From Pontibacillus yanchengensis Y32 (lineage in GTDB: Bacteria; Bacillota; Bacilli; Bacillales; BH030062): 64,000 bases of DNA. A program made the translations under genes and the position numbers. Of this stretch, positions 42,110 to 49,884 are shown piece after piece (within the stretch, counting starts at the first letter, position 1; each line of letters opens with the position of its first letter). The DNA is taken from positions 1 to 64,000 of the forward strand of contig NZ_AVBF01000011.1 in the NCBI RefSeq assembly GCF_000770635.1, written 5' to 3'. Under the pieces are notes generated by a model, which saw only the letters and a program-made list of their open reading frames with translations, searched no databases and was not told the origin of the DNA.

Positions 42110-43630
42110 ATGAACCTAAAAAGGCGTTATCTGGCCGCATTGCTCGTATTTTCCATGATTCTTGGAGGCGTTGCGACCTATACAGCAGTCCAGTTTATCC
42201 AAACGGGTACAGGACAAGCACAAACACAATCAAATCAAGAAGAAAGTAACAAGCAAGCAAGTACAGATGGCGAAGCTCAATCAGGTGATGAGTCCATAGG
42301 AGATGTTCTGGATGGCTTAAAAGAAAACAATGACGGGGAGCTATCCAAAATTGATAAGGCATATTCCCTTATTCAAGAGAAATACGTAAAAGATACTGAA
42401 TCGAAAGAGCTAATTGAAGGTGCAATTCAAGGGATGCTGGATACGTTAGAAGATCCGTATAGTACATATATGGATAAGGAAACAATGGAGCAGTTCAACA
42501 ACTCGATTTCCTCCTCATTCGAAGGAATAGGTACAGAAGTGAGTATGGTGGACGGAAGAGTTACCATTGTATCTCCATTTAAAGGGTCTCCAGCGGAAGA
42601 AGCTGGCTTAAAGCCAAAGGACCAAATTGTGAGCGTAGACGGTGAAAGTATTGAAGGCATGGACTTGTATGATGCCGTCCTCAAGATTCGTGGTGAAAAA
42701 GGAACAACCGTTTCCCTCGAAATTGATCGTCCAGGTGTGGAAGAGAACTTAACGATTGATGTGAAACGCGATACGATTCCTATCGAAACCGTGTATTCTG
42801 AAACAAAAGAAGTGAATGGTAAGAAAGCTGGCGTGTTAGAGGTAACATCGTTCTCTGAAAATACAGCAGCTGATTTTAATAAAAAGCTAAAAGAATTAGA
42901 ATCGAAAAATATCGATGGACTAGTTATTGATGTCCGAGGTAACCCAGGTGGACTATTTACGGCAGCTCAGGATATTTTAGAGAATTTCATTCCTAAAGGG
43001 ACACCATATGTACAAATCGAGAATAGTGACGGGGAGAAAAAGCGTTACGTTTCAAACCTTGAAGAGAAAAAAGGCTATCCAATCGTTGTACTAATGGATG
43101 AAGGTAGTGCATCTGCTTCAGAAATCCTTGCTGGTGCAATGAAAGAAGCAGGCGACTATGAATTAGTCGGTACGAATAGCTTCGGTAAGGGCACTGTTCA
43201 ACAAGCACTTCCGATGGGTGATGGAAGTAACTTGAAGTTAACGATTTACAAATGGTTAACGCCTGATGGAAACTGGATCCATGAAGAAGGAATTAAACCA
43301 ACCGTGAAGGTGGAGCTACCTGAATTTTATTACACAAACCCAGTTCAAATCGATAAAACACTAGAATATGATATGAACAACGACAAAATTGCTAACGTAC
43401 AGAAGATGCTAGAGGGTCTTGGCTATGATCCTGGTCGTAAGGATGGTTACTTTAGCAAAGAAACGCAAGCAGCTGTAAAGCAATTCCAAAAGGAAAATGA
43501 CTTGAAGGTAACCGGCACTATCAATGAAGATACAGGTAATAAACTTCAATCTTCTGTTGTAACAAAGGTGCAAAATAAAGAGAATGATACGCAAATGCAG
43601 AAAGCACTTGATGTGTTGTTTTCTAAATAA
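42110..43630 (+). CDS. ctpB: S41 C-terminal processing peptidase with PDZ and peptidoglycan-binding domain
   Basis: CtpB is a carboxyl-terminal protease; in B. subtilis it cuts SpoIVFA during sporulation. The 506-residue protein has a signal-anchor (YLAALLVFSMILGGVATYTAV), a PDZ domain (VSPFKGSPAEEAGLKPKDQI), the S41 core with the catalytic Ser in DEGSASASEILAG and Lys in NSFGKGTVQ, and a C-terminal PG_binding_1 domain (VQKMLEGLGYDPGRKDGYFSKETQAAVKQFQ). The ATG at 42110 follows AGAGGTG. minJ is next, as in B. subtilis. Confidence 0.95.
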   Translation: MNLKRRYLAALLVFSMILGGVATYTAVQFIQTGTGQAQTQSNQEESNKQASTDGEAQSGDESIGDVLDGLKENNDGELSKIDKAYSLIQEKYVKDTESKELIEGAIQGMLDTLEDPYSTYMDKETMEQFNNSISSSFEGIGTEVSMVDGRVTIVSPFKGSPAEEAGLKPKDQIVSVDGESIEGMDLYDAVLKIRGEKGTTVSLEIDRPGVEENLTIDVKRDTIPIETVYSETKEVNGKKAGVLEVTSFSENTAADFNKKLKELESKNIDGLVIDVRGNPGGLFTAAQDILENFIPKGTPYVQIENSDGEKKRYVSNLEEKKGYPIVVLMDEGSASASEILAGAMKEAGDYELVGTNSFGKGTVQQALPMGDGSNLKLTIYKWLTPDGNWIHEEGIKPTVKVELPEFYYTNPVQIDKTLEYDMNNDKIANVQKMLEGLGYDPGRKDGYFSKETQAAVKQFQKENDLKVTGTINEDTGNKLQSSVVTKVQNKENDTQMQKALDVLFSK

Positions 43631-43652
43631 GCTAAACTGATTGCTTACCATG

Positions 43653-43686
43653 AAATCCGTAGCCTTAAGGCTGCGGATTTTTCTGT
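43653..43686 (+). terminator. Terminator after ctpB
   Basis: AAATCCGTAGCC (43653-43664) pairs with GGCTGCGGATTT (43669-43680), one wobble, with a TTAA loop and T run. The remaining bases to 43946 hold a TGCGCTTGC repeat fragment near 43696 and no gene. Confidence 0.9.
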
Positions 43687-43946
43687 GAGAAGTTTTGCGC
43701 TTGCATGTCCACCCTCGTTGCGCCTATTCAATTGGCGTCTTACGCACCTATCCATTCGTGGCAAAAATACACCACGATGAGACTTAACCTAATCCTATCG
43801 ATGTAGAGAAAAAGAGCACTTTACGCTTTTCTTAATACATATTAGAATAATGTTTTCATTTCGGGCATTGTGGCGTACAATCAAAGTATATATACCATAT
43901 TTCAAGATTTGTAAATATAGAAAGTGAACGTGGAGGGTATCAGTAC

Positions 43947-45146
43947 ATGGAATCATGGCTTTTGGAAATGGCAAAGGGGTTGGGACGTTTATTTTTACAC
44001 CCTTTGTTCTATTGGGCGATTTGTTTAACGTTTCTAGCTTCCGTAGCAAGGATTAAGCGAGAACGGCGCGATTTTGGGATTAAGATATTTAATATTTTCT
44101 CAGAATGGAAAGGCACGTGGGGGACAAGCCTTATAGCGGGTGTGTGTATATCTGCTGTTTCGATTGGGGCAGGTATGATATTTCCTTATGCAATGGTATT
44201 GCTGTGGTCCGCCATCGTCATTCTTGTAAGCATAACGAAGCGATTTAGCTGGCTTTCTGCTGCTTATACAGCAAGCGTTGCCTTTTTAGTGCTGGTGTTT
44301 TTACCAGAAGGTGCGCTTTCTTTCCTTCCAGGGAGTTGGTTGGATGGTGTGAACCAAACTAGTGTTACCTTCATGCCTATTCTTATTGGAGTTCTCCTAC
44401 TTGTGGAAGCAGTATTAATGAAGCGTCAGCATAGCAACTCCTCCTTCCCGCAATACATAAAGGGAGGCAGAGGTAAAATTATTGGACAGCATCGCGTGAA
44501 AAAACTTGCACTTATCCCAGCATTTTTCCTAATTCCCGGAGGAGCTATTGAACCGTTTGCTCCATGGTGGCCGACCTTTTCAATAGAGGGGCAAAGCTTT
44601 GGGCTTATGCTCGTTCCTCTTTTGATTGGTTATGAACTCGTGATGAAAGGAATCTCGCCAAAGCAAGCAGCAGGTCAGCTAGGAAATTACTTGGTGGTAC
44701 TGTCTATCATCGTAATTGGATTAGGAGTAGGTGGAATGTATGTGCCTGTTCTTTCTATTGTAGGTGTAGCCGTCGCACTGTTTGGCCGTGAAGTCAGTGC
44801 GTTTATTGTAAAGTGGAAGGATCAAGGTCGCAACCCTTACTTCACTCCCCGTCACGATGGCTTACCGGTTCTTGGCGTCATTCCTCATTCAACAGCCGAT
44901 AAAATGGGGCTTCTTGTCGGAGAACGAATCGAAAAAGTGAACAACTATCCCGTTTCCAATGAAGAGGAATTTCATCAAGCCTTACAAGCAAATGGAGCCT
45001 ACTGCAAAATAGAAATCCGCGATACAAATGGAGAACTACGCTTCGCCCAACGAGCAATGTACGAAGGCGATCATTATGAACTAGGATTAGTTTTCGTGAA
45101 AGATCGCTATCGTAAGGATGATGTAAAAGGAATGATGGTTAAATGA
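43947..45146 (+). CDS. minJ: Division topological determinant MinJ (PDZ membrane protein)
   Basis: MinJ links DivIVA to MinD and so positions division-site inhibition. The 399-residue protein has six to eight membrane segments in residues 1-285 and a C-terminal PDZ domain (GLPVLGVIPHSTADKMGLLVGERIEKVNNYPVSNEEEFHQALQ). The length and position directly after ctpB match B. subtilis minJ (yvjD). GTGGAGGG precedes the ATG. The accessory repeat region begins at its stop codon. Confidence 0.92.
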   Translation: MESWLLEMAKGLGRLFLHPLFYWAICLTFLASVARIKRERRDFGIKIFNIFSEWKGTWGTSLIAGVCISAVSIGAGMIFPYAMVLLWSAIVILVSITKRFSWLSAAYTASVAFLVLVFLPEGALSFLPGSWLDGVNQTSVTFMPILIGVLLLVEAVLMKRQHSNSSFPQYIKGGRGKIIGQHRVKKLALIPAFFLIPGGAIEPFAPWWPTFSIEGQSFGLMLVPLLIGYELVMKGISPKQAAGQLGNYLVVLSIIVIGLGVGGMYVPVLSIVGVAVALFGREVSAFIVKWKDQGRNPYFTPRHDGLPVLGVIPHSTADKMGLLVGERIEKVNNYPVSNEEEFHQALQANGAYCKIEIRDTNGELRFAQRAMYEGDHYELGLVFVKDRYRKDDVKGMMVK

Positions 45147-45211
45147 GACGAAGGGACAGGTTCCTCGTCTCATTTTTTTGAATGGGATGAGGGACCTGTC
45201 CCCTCGTCCCA
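45144..45211. repeat. Palindromic repeat doublet 1
   Basis: Two oppositely oriented copies of the GGGACAGGT repeat: GAGACGAAGGGACAGGTTCC + TCGTCTC (45144-45170) and GGGATGAGGGACCTGTCCCC + TCGTCCC (about 45183-45209). Each is itself a hairpin; the first is followed by seven T and can act as the minJ terminator. Confidence 0.85.
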
Positions 45212-45238
45212 CACTGGATATAATGTATTGGAAGTTGG

Positions 45239-45861
45239 GATGGACGTATGAAGGAGGTATCAGGAAAATTATCTGAATCTCTAAAAAGTATAAGACAGAT
45301 TGAAGATCTGGAATTGTTATGAGGATACGAAGGACAGGCTGCAATCATGTATAACAGTTTACTTAATGATATGATTTTACAGCAAAAAGAAGGTTTTTTC
45401 TTTCATGAACGAAATAAGCGCCCTCCTCAAGGTAGAATGTACGCAATGCTTTCCTTTGCTTATACATTATTGAGTAATGATGTAGCAGCTTCATTAGAAG
45501 GAGTAGGACTCGACTCATACGTAGGTTTTTTACACAGAGATCGTCCTGGAAGAGCCTCATTAGCACTTGACTTAATGGAAGAATTAAGGGGGGGATATGA
45601 TGATCGATTTGTACTCTCCTTAATAAATAAGAAAGTAGTGGACAGTGAGGATTTTACCATTAAAGAGAATGGTGCTGTGCTTATGAATGAAGATGCACGT
45701 AAAAAGTTTCTAAAAGCTTGGCAAGAAAGAAAGCAAGAGATACAACACCCTTACTTAGGATAGAAAATTTCATGGGGGTTGGTTCCCACGCTCAAGCCTT
45801 ATTATTAGCAAGGTTCATACGAAAAGATGTTGATGAATATCCACCATTTATGTGGAAGTAG
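45239..45861 (+). pseudogene. cas1: cas1 pseudogene (type I-C), 5'-truncated
   Basis: Cas1 integrates new CRISPR spacers. Only the C-terminal half remains. In one frame the sequence reads DGRMKEVSGKLSESLKSIRQ...EDLELL, then an in-frame TGA at 45320 where Cas1 has LRG, then GYEGQAAIMYNSLLND and on to HPYLG at 45760. There a TAG (45761-45763) interrupts. The frame continues KISWGLVP, then a one-base loss shifts it to HAQALLLARFIRKDVDEYPPFMWK, the normal Cas1 end, stopping at 45861. The 5' break is about 30 bases from repeat doublet 1. An apparent 138-residue open frame at 45347-45763 is only the middle of this relic. Confidence 0.85.
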
Positions 45862-45870
45862 GTGTAGGAA

Positions 45871-46161
45871 ATGTTAATAGTGATAACTTATGATGTAAGT
45901 ACTAAGGATTCTGCCAGTAGGAAGAGACTTAGAAAGGTTTCAAAACTGTGTCAAGATTATGGGATTAGGGTACAAAACTCTGTTTTTGAATGTTTTGTGG
46001 ACTCTACACAATTAAAGCAGTTAGAGTTTAAATTAATAAACCTAATAAATGATGAGACAGATATTTTGCGTATCTATCGCATAGGAGACAAGCATAAAAA
46101 TAAGGTGAAGCATATTGGTGCAAAAGAAACTTTTGACCTAGAAGACTCTCTTTTTATATAG
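45871..46161 (+). CDS. cas2: CRISPR-associated endoribonuclease-like Cas2 (type I-C)
   Basis: Cas2 forms the structural core of the Cas1-Cas2 integrase. This copy is intact at 96 residues, with MLIVITYDVST at the start, the strand-helix pattern of the ferredoxin fold (YGIRVQNSVFECFVD) and ILRIYRIGD. It follows the broken cas1 by 9 bases and precedes the leader and a single repeat. Without Cas1 it cannot take part in adaptation here, so it is an orphan remnant unless a complete system lies elsewhere. Confidence 0.92.
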   Translation: MLIVITYDVSTKDSASRKRLRKVSKLCQDYGIRVQNSVFECFVDSTQLKQLEFKLINLINDETDILRIYRIGDKHKNKVKHIGAKETFDLEDSLFI

Positions 46162-46322
46162 TGCGAACCATAAGTGGACATAGAACTTTAGAGGGGTTCG
46201 AACTTTTCATTTTATTGAAATAAATAGCAATATAGCATGAATATTATGGTGTAATGTTTTCACTTACTTTAATTGTAATGAAAAAATGACCTTTTATAGG
46301 TTTTTGTACCTAAAAAAACGCT
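46162..46322 (+). promoter_or_regulatory. CRISPR leader remnant
   Basis: This AT-rich stretch between cas2 and the single repeat starts with GTGCGAACCATAAGTGGACA and GGGGTTCGAAC, which resembles type I-C leaders. No gene is present. Confidence 0.6.
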
Positions 46323-46354
46323 GTCGCATTCTATATGGGTGCGTGGATTGAAAT
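46323..46354 (+). CRISPR. Single type I-C CRISPR repeat (array relic)
   Basis: One 32-base repeat of the form GTCGCA...TGGGTGCG ending in TGGATTGAAAT, which fits the type I-C consensus with CGCAY/GTGCG pairing. No second copy follows at spacer distance, so the array has collapsed to one repeat. Confidence 0.82.
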
Positions 46355-46675
46355 AACATACTTAAAAAAGAGGAAGCGTAAGGATTAATAGTTCTTATCT
46401 AAAAAACAGAAAAGGGAACAAGTAAACATGAGGTCGTGCATTATGTTTCTTTGCACGTCTCTGTTCATAGTCTACAAGATTACAAGCTCTACAGTCTTTA
46501 TATATGCAATCAAATATAATGAATTTAGAAGTTGAGGAGGGAGCACACACGAATAGTGTTTTTTAGTTTTTTTTAAAAAACAGCCCACCCCATGTTGGTA
46601 ATAGGAGGGCTGCTTTTGCTTTAAATAAGTTAATTTCACACTTGAAACTCTTTAAGTGCAAAATGTATATAAAAG
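46355..46675. terminator. Gap after the CRISPR repeat, with terminator for the minus-strand gene
   Basis: At 46579-46612 CAGCCC pairs with GGGCTG; read on the minus strand it is followed by six T and so ends the secreted-protein gene. An imperfect inverted repeat (GAGGTCGTGC ... GCACGTCTC, about 46429-46462) lies to the left. There is no supported gene in the stretch. Confidence 0.6.
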
Positions 46676-47140
46676 TTATTTGTAAAGGGTATTAGTGAAA
46701 ATCCAATCTACATCATGCCTATTGTTATATCCGTTGTAATCTGGGTTATATCTAACAAAATATTGAATATCTTTTCCTGCATGATATGCCTGTTGATACA
46801 TATCAGCTCTAGACTCAGCTCCACTACCAACTAAAAAAGAAGCTACTGCAACTGAGCCTGAAGCGAACGTTCCAACTTGCTTAAAGAAAGCTAAACTTGC
46901 TGCACCTGCACCGGAAACAGTTGCTGTCTTTTTAACTTCATCTATCAAAGCTGGTAATTCATGATTGTGAATGTAATCCGTGTGAATATAATCATAATCA
47001 CGTGGTAATGGTTCCCATTGAGTTGATGGTCCACCAACGCTTGCACCTGCTGCGTTAGAATTAATCGGCGCTACTGCTAGAGTACTTCCAAAAAAAATAA
47101 GCCCTGCCATAAGAAATTTTGTTACTTTAGATTTAAAGAT
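46676..47140 (-). CDS. Hypothetical secreted protein, possible ATC start
   Basis: Not recognised. The frame encodes a signal peptide and a mature part of about 120 residues, rich in Tyr, Asn, Asp and Gly (PRDYDYIHTDYIHNHELPALIDEV; RYNPDYNGYNNRHDVDWIF). The first ATG (47110) falls in the middle of the signal peptide and has no ribosome site. Extending upstream restores a normal signal sequence (IFKSKVTKFLMAGLIFFGSTLAVAP...NSNA), whose first codon would be ATC at 47140-47138, 8 bases after a perfect AGGAGG. Either ATC is used or the start codon has mutated. It is divergent from a small membrane gene that carries the same ribosome-site sequence. Confidence 0.6.
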   Translation of the reverse strand: MFKSKVTKFLMAGLIFFGSTLAVAPINSNAAGASVGGPSTQWEPLPRDYDYIHTDYIHNHELPALIDEVKKTATVSGAGAASLAFFKQVGTFASGSVAVASFLVGSGAESRADMYQQAYHAGKDIQYFVRYNPDYNGYNNRHDVDWIFTNTLYK

Positions 47141-47206
47141 AAATCTTACCTCCTATGTTATTATTTAAAAAATCTTAAAATTAAAAATTTACATAGGAGG
47201 TAAATT

Positions 47207-47404
47207 ATGACAATAAATGGCGGCAAATATTCTAAAAATTTAAAAACTTCTATAGGATCTTTGATTATATTAATCTTATTAACTATTGGATTTTATATTC
47301 AAGGTTTCGGTGATTTCGTAAAATATTTTAGTCTGATTCTTACTATTATTGCTATACTACGTTTAGTTTGGGATATACGTTTATACTCAAAAAATAAAAC
47401 ATAA
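47207..47404 (+). CDS. Small two-segment membrane protein
   Basis: This is a 65-residue protein with two membrane segments (SIGSLIILILLTIGFYIQGF and YFSLILTIIAILRLVW) and basic ends. TAGGAGGTAAATT gives a strong ribosome site before the ATG. It diverges from the secreted-protein gene and the two share an ACATAGGAGGTAA block in inverted orientation. A secreted protein next to a small membrane protein can be a toxin/immunity pair, but nothing in the sequences proves it. Confidence 0.65.
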   Translation: MTINGGKYSKNLKTSIGSLIILILLTIGFYIQGFGDFVKYFSLILTIIAILRLVWDIRLYSKNKT

Positions 47405-47749
47405 AAAGTGGCTATAATTGTCGCGAAAAGCATCCCCAAGAAAGTAGCATAGACCGTGATACTTTTTTGAATTAGCGAAACAAGGGACCTTTAACACCTA
47501 AAGAGAGGGGAATATAAATTTAGCTATAGTAACGGTGCTGTCGAAGTAAGGGATGAAGGTATAAGTATTATTTGTCATGGCAAATAATACACTTCAATAT
47601 TTCTATTAGAATAAGACCAAACAATTTAGTAAAGTAAGACATAATTAAGTGGGATGGAGGGACAGGTTCCTCGTCCCAATTATTTGGGGATTGAGTGGGA
47701 TGAGGGACCTGTCCCTTCATCCCACAGTTTTTTGAAAGGGAAATAGGAA
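47405..47749 (+). repeat. Gene-free gap with hairpins and repeat doublet 2
   Basis: The gap holds a hairpin with six T near 47441-47467 (terminator-like), a perfect GTATTATTTG/CAAATAATAC hairpin at about 47565-47590, and the second repeat doublet (about 47652-47678 GGATGGAGGGACAGG..., and 47699-47724 GGGATGAGGGACCTGTCCC...). No gene is supported. Confidence 0.65.
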
Positions 47750-48241
47750 ATGATAAAACGAATTATAACTTTATCTATAATGGTTTTTTTAGTTTTGATA
47801 TGGTTTGTTTCAAATTCAATAGGGGATTCCTTAGAAACTGATTTAGGTGAAGAGAACATGAAGCCGTTAACTATAAAAAGTGGAGAGAGAAAGCTAGAGC
47901 TAGAGCCTAATGTAATTTGTTCTAATCTTGAAGATTGTAAAGACTCTCAAACACACACATTAGATGGAAAAGCTCCAGCATATCCAACATTAAATAATGT
48001 TCATTCGGGAGATGAGATAATAGTGGATTTTAAGAAAATGAATCCGGATGAAAAGGGGCTTACTACTATAAGAAATGGAAATCAACTAGTAGGACATTTG
48101 AAAAATAATAGAATTGAAGTCATACATGAGGGAGCGGATATTGTTCGTTATAAGGTTTATGCAAAGTGGAAAAATAAACAAAACGATTTATATGGCATAC
48201 TAGTTTATATGTTCGAAGCGAATATATCACATAAAAGTTAA
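47750..48241 (+). CDS. Hypothetical membrane-anchored or secreted protein
   Basis: Not recognised. This 163-residue protein has an N-terminal membrane segment (IITLSIMVFLVLIWFVSNSI) and a beta-rich external domain with two Cys close together (VICSNLEDCKDS) and YKVYAKWKNKQNDLYGILVYMFEANI. GAAAGGGAAATAGG precedes the ATG. It lies alone between repeat copies. Confidence 0.7.
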   Translation: MIKRIITLSIMVFLVLIWFVSNSIGDSLETDLGEENMKPLTIKSGERKLELEPNVICSNLEDCKDSQTHTLDGKAPAYPTLNNVHSGDEIIVDFKKMNPDEKGLTTIRNGNQLVGHLKNNRIEVIHEGADIVRYKVYAKWKNKQNDLYGILVYMFEANISHKS

Positions 48242-48261
48242 GCTGTTATTCATTTCATAAT

Positions 48262-48289
48262 GAGACGGAGGGACAGGTTTCTCGTCTCA
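48262..48289. repeat. Palindromic repeat copy 5
   Basis: A single copy, GAGACGGAGGGACAGGTTTC + TCGTCTC, directly before the GGAGGA ribosome site of the DinB gene, so transcripts of that gene may carry this hairpin. Confidence 0.8.
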
Positions 48290-48303
48290 CAGGAGGAAAT
48301 CAT

Positions 48304-48828
48304 ATGAATTTTAATTTAAAAGAAGCGTTTGAAATTCTGGAAAGAACTCCACAAACTTTAGAAAGCTTCTTAACGGGTTTATCGGACAATTGGCTGGAAT
48401 GTAACGAAGGGGAAGAAACTTGGAATCCCGCACAGGTGGTCGATCATTTAATTGAATGCGAGAAAAGTAACTGGTTACCAAGAATAAGGACGATTGTTGA
48501 GAAAACTGAGAATAAGGTATTCCCTCCATTTGATAGGCATTCTCATATAACCAGGCCCTCTAACACATCAATCACCCAAAAGGTAGACGAGTTTAAAAGA
48601 CTAAGAGGTCAGAATATCGAAAAAGTGAAGGAATTGATTCAATCTGATGCCCAATTTGATTTAACTGGGGAACATCCTGCATTTGGTGAAGTAAAGTTAA
48701 GGGAATTACTCTCGACATGGGTGGTTCACGATTTAACCCACATATCTCAAATTGTAAGAGTGATGTCAGAAAGATACAGGGAAGATGTCGGCCCCTGGGA
48801 AGAGTATTTGGGTGTGCTAAAAAGCTAA
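48304..48828 (+). CDS. DinB family protein
   Basis: DinB-like proteins are four-helix metal-binding proteins, often thiol S-transferases. The 174-residue protein has NPAQVVDHLIECEKSNWLPRI near residue 40 and HDLTHISQIVRVMSERY near 142, giving the three-His metal site (H48, and HxxxH in VVHDLTHISQ). AGGAGGAAATC precedes the ATG. It is flanked by copies of the palindromic repeat. Confidence 0.88.
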   Translation: MNFNLKEAFEILERTPQTLESFLTGLSDNWLECNEGEETWNPAQVVDHLIECEKSNWLPRIRTIVEKTENKVFPPFDRHSHITRPSNTSITQKVDEFKRLRGQNIEKVKELIQSDAQFDLTGEHPAFGEVKLRELLSTWVVHDLTHISQIVRVMSERYREDVGPWEEYLGVLKS

Positions 48829-48830
48829 AT

Positions 48831-48862
48831 GAGACGAAGGGACAGGTCCCTCGTCTCATTTT
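48831..48862. repeat. Palindromic repeat copy 6
   Basis: GAGACGAAGGGACAGGTCCC + TCGTCTC followed by T6 on the plus strand, so it can end the DinB transcript. The minus-strand small gene stops within it. Confidence 0.8.
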
Positions 48863-49041
48863 TTCTTAGCTCTTTTATGCGCTCTTTGTTCCGTGGCAAA
48901 GAAAAAAATAGCGATAAGGAAGAGGATGTTTGAAACGGTTAATACAATACCGTCCCATTCACCATCGAATATTGTTGTATTCAAAAGATTAGTAAGATGC
49001 ATAATAACAATTACAATGAATAATACTTTATAGGTTTTCAG
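48856..49041 (-). CDS. Small two-segment membrane protein (CTG start likely)
   Basis: The frame encodes 61 residues: KTYKVLFIVIVIMHLTNLLN, then TIFDGEWDGIVLTVSNILFLIAIFFF and a basic tail (ATEQRAHKRAKKK). There are two membrane segments. There is no ATG at the start. AGAGGTG lies 7 bases before CTG at 49041, which would begin the protein sensibly; the first internal ATG would remove most of the first segment. The function is unknown. Confidence 0.5.
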   Translation of the reverse strand: MKTYKVLFIVIVIMHLTNLLNTTIFDGEWDGIVLTVSNILFLIAIFFFATEQRAHKRAKKK

Positions 49042-49222
49042 GTTACGTCACCTCTTTTGTTTATTAGAGCTCCTTTTCAACTACCCCATTTCTTTTACTG
49101 GCTGGCTTAATTATAAAACTTAGCAAAGGATTTGAGTAGCTCTTCTTTTTATATGTACTCTTTTGAGTAAGGGATATAATCACAGAAGATACACGTTTTA
49201 ATCTTCAATGTAAGCAAAAAAG

Positions 49223-49290
49223 TGAGACGGAGGGACAGGTCCCTCGTCTCACAAATTCAAAGGGACGAGGGACCTGTCCCTTCATCCCAC
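49223..49290. repeat. Palindromic repeat doublet 3
   Basis: GAGACGGAGGGACAGGTCCC + TCGTCTC (about 49225-49251) and GGGACGAGGGACCTGTCCCT + TCATCCC (about 49262-49288), in opposite orientation about 10 bases apart. Confidence 0.85.
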
Positions 49291-49291
49291 T

Positions 49292-49435
49292 TTAGAAAAA
49301 TCTTCTTCCTCTAAAACCACCGAAGCCTCTACGCCCGAATCCTCGTGGTCCAAAACCCCGACGTCCGAATGGACCGAAACCTCCGAATCCACGTCGTCTA
49401 AACCCTCCACGATTGTATGGTCCGAAAAATGGCAT
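49292..49435 (-). CDS. Gly/Arg/Phe-rich small protein
   Basis: This encodes 47 residues of nearly pure low complexity: MPFFGPYNRGGFRRRGFGGF followed by further RRGFGPRGFG and GGFRGRRFF. Composition is Gly, Arg and Phe with no acidic residue, like eukaryotic RGG/FG domains. AAGGGTGATTCATGT precedes the ATG. Similar tiny Gly/Arg/Phe proteins are annotated in Bacillaceae; the role is unknown. An RNA- or surface-binding role could be guessed from charge only. Confidence 0.6.
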   Translation of the reverse strand: MPFFGPYNRGGFRRRGFGGFGPFGRRGFGPRGFGRRGFGGFRGRRFF

Positions 49436-49577
49436 ACATGAATCACCCTTCCTTGTTTATTTGAAAGACAATGTTATACGAACTTCCATTGATGTATCCT
49501 ATTCCCGGCCGCCTTGTGTTGTATAGGTGTCTATATCTAGTCTAGGTATTCTGAGGAAAGAGTCTAAATTATGTAGT

Positions 49578-49645
49578 GGGACGAGGGACCTGTCCCTTCA
49601 TCCCATCCCATCTCATTGGGACGAGGGACCTGTCCCCCCATCCCA
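49578..49645. repeat. Palindromic repeat doublet 4
   Basis: GGGACGAGGGACCTGTCCCT + TCATCCC (about 49579-49605) and GGGACGAGGGACCTGTCCCC + CCATCCC (about 49618-49644), here in the same orientation. Confidence 0.85.
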
Positions 49646-49646
49646 C

Positions 49647-49772
49647 TTAGTCGTAGAACCATTTTTCGATTTCTTCGATGGTTATGGGGTGGTTTCTGTC
49701 TCTTAAGACGGTGTAGACTCCTGCGATTTCGACTGCGCATAATATGATGATCGTTAGGATTCCAGTAAGCAT
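49647..49772 (-). CDS. Small single-span membrane protein
   Basis: This is a 41-residue protein: a membrane segment (MLTGILTIIILCAVEIAGVY) followed by a charged tail (TVLRDRNHPITIEEIEKWFY). GGAAAATGG lies before the ATG. A longer overlapping frame from 49779 (MANAYWNPN...) reads through the repeat and is Arg/His-rich without membrane or domain features, so it is considered a shadow. It diverges from the LacI-type regulator. Confidence 0.6.
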   Translation of the reverse strand: MLTGILTIIILCAVEIAGVYTVLRDRNHPITIEEIEKWFYD

Positions 49773-49819
49773 TTGCCATTTTCCTTTCTTTATTTGGAAT
49801 TTGGCTTTACTATATGGTA

Positions 49820-49833
49820 TGAAATGCGTTTCA
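49820..49833. promoter_or_regulatory. LacI-type operator before the regulator gene
   Basis: TGAAATGCGTTTCA is a near-perfect 14-base palindrome of the kind bound by LacI/GalR proteins, about 50 bases before the lacI-family start. It departs from the CcpA cre consensus at the central CG, so autoregulation by the neighbouring LacI protein is the better guess. Confidence 0.6.
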
Positions 49834-49884
49834 GAGCAAGAGATTTTTTAAAATAGATCGTTCATTTATTGTTGAGGTGATATG

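Noticed and set aside
45347-45763. Separate 138-residue hypothetical protein
   Set aside because: The translation continues upstream past a stop and downstream past a stop and frameshift as Cas1 sequence, so it is the middle of a cas1 pseudogene.
46676-47404. Bacteriocin and immunity pair
   Set aside because: A secreted protein next to a small membrane protein fits loosely, but no leader, cleavage motif, transporter or known bacteriocin signature is present, so only the observation is reported.
47565-47590. Perfect GTATTATTTG/CAAATAATAC hairpin as a terminator or transposon end
   Set aside because: No T run follows and no transposase or matching inverted end was found nearby; it is noted only within the gap description.
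49564-49779. 71-residue minus-strand frame starting MANAYWNPN
   Set aside because: It runs through the palindromic repeats and has shadow-like composition; the overlapping 41-residue frame has a clean membrane segment and ribosome site.
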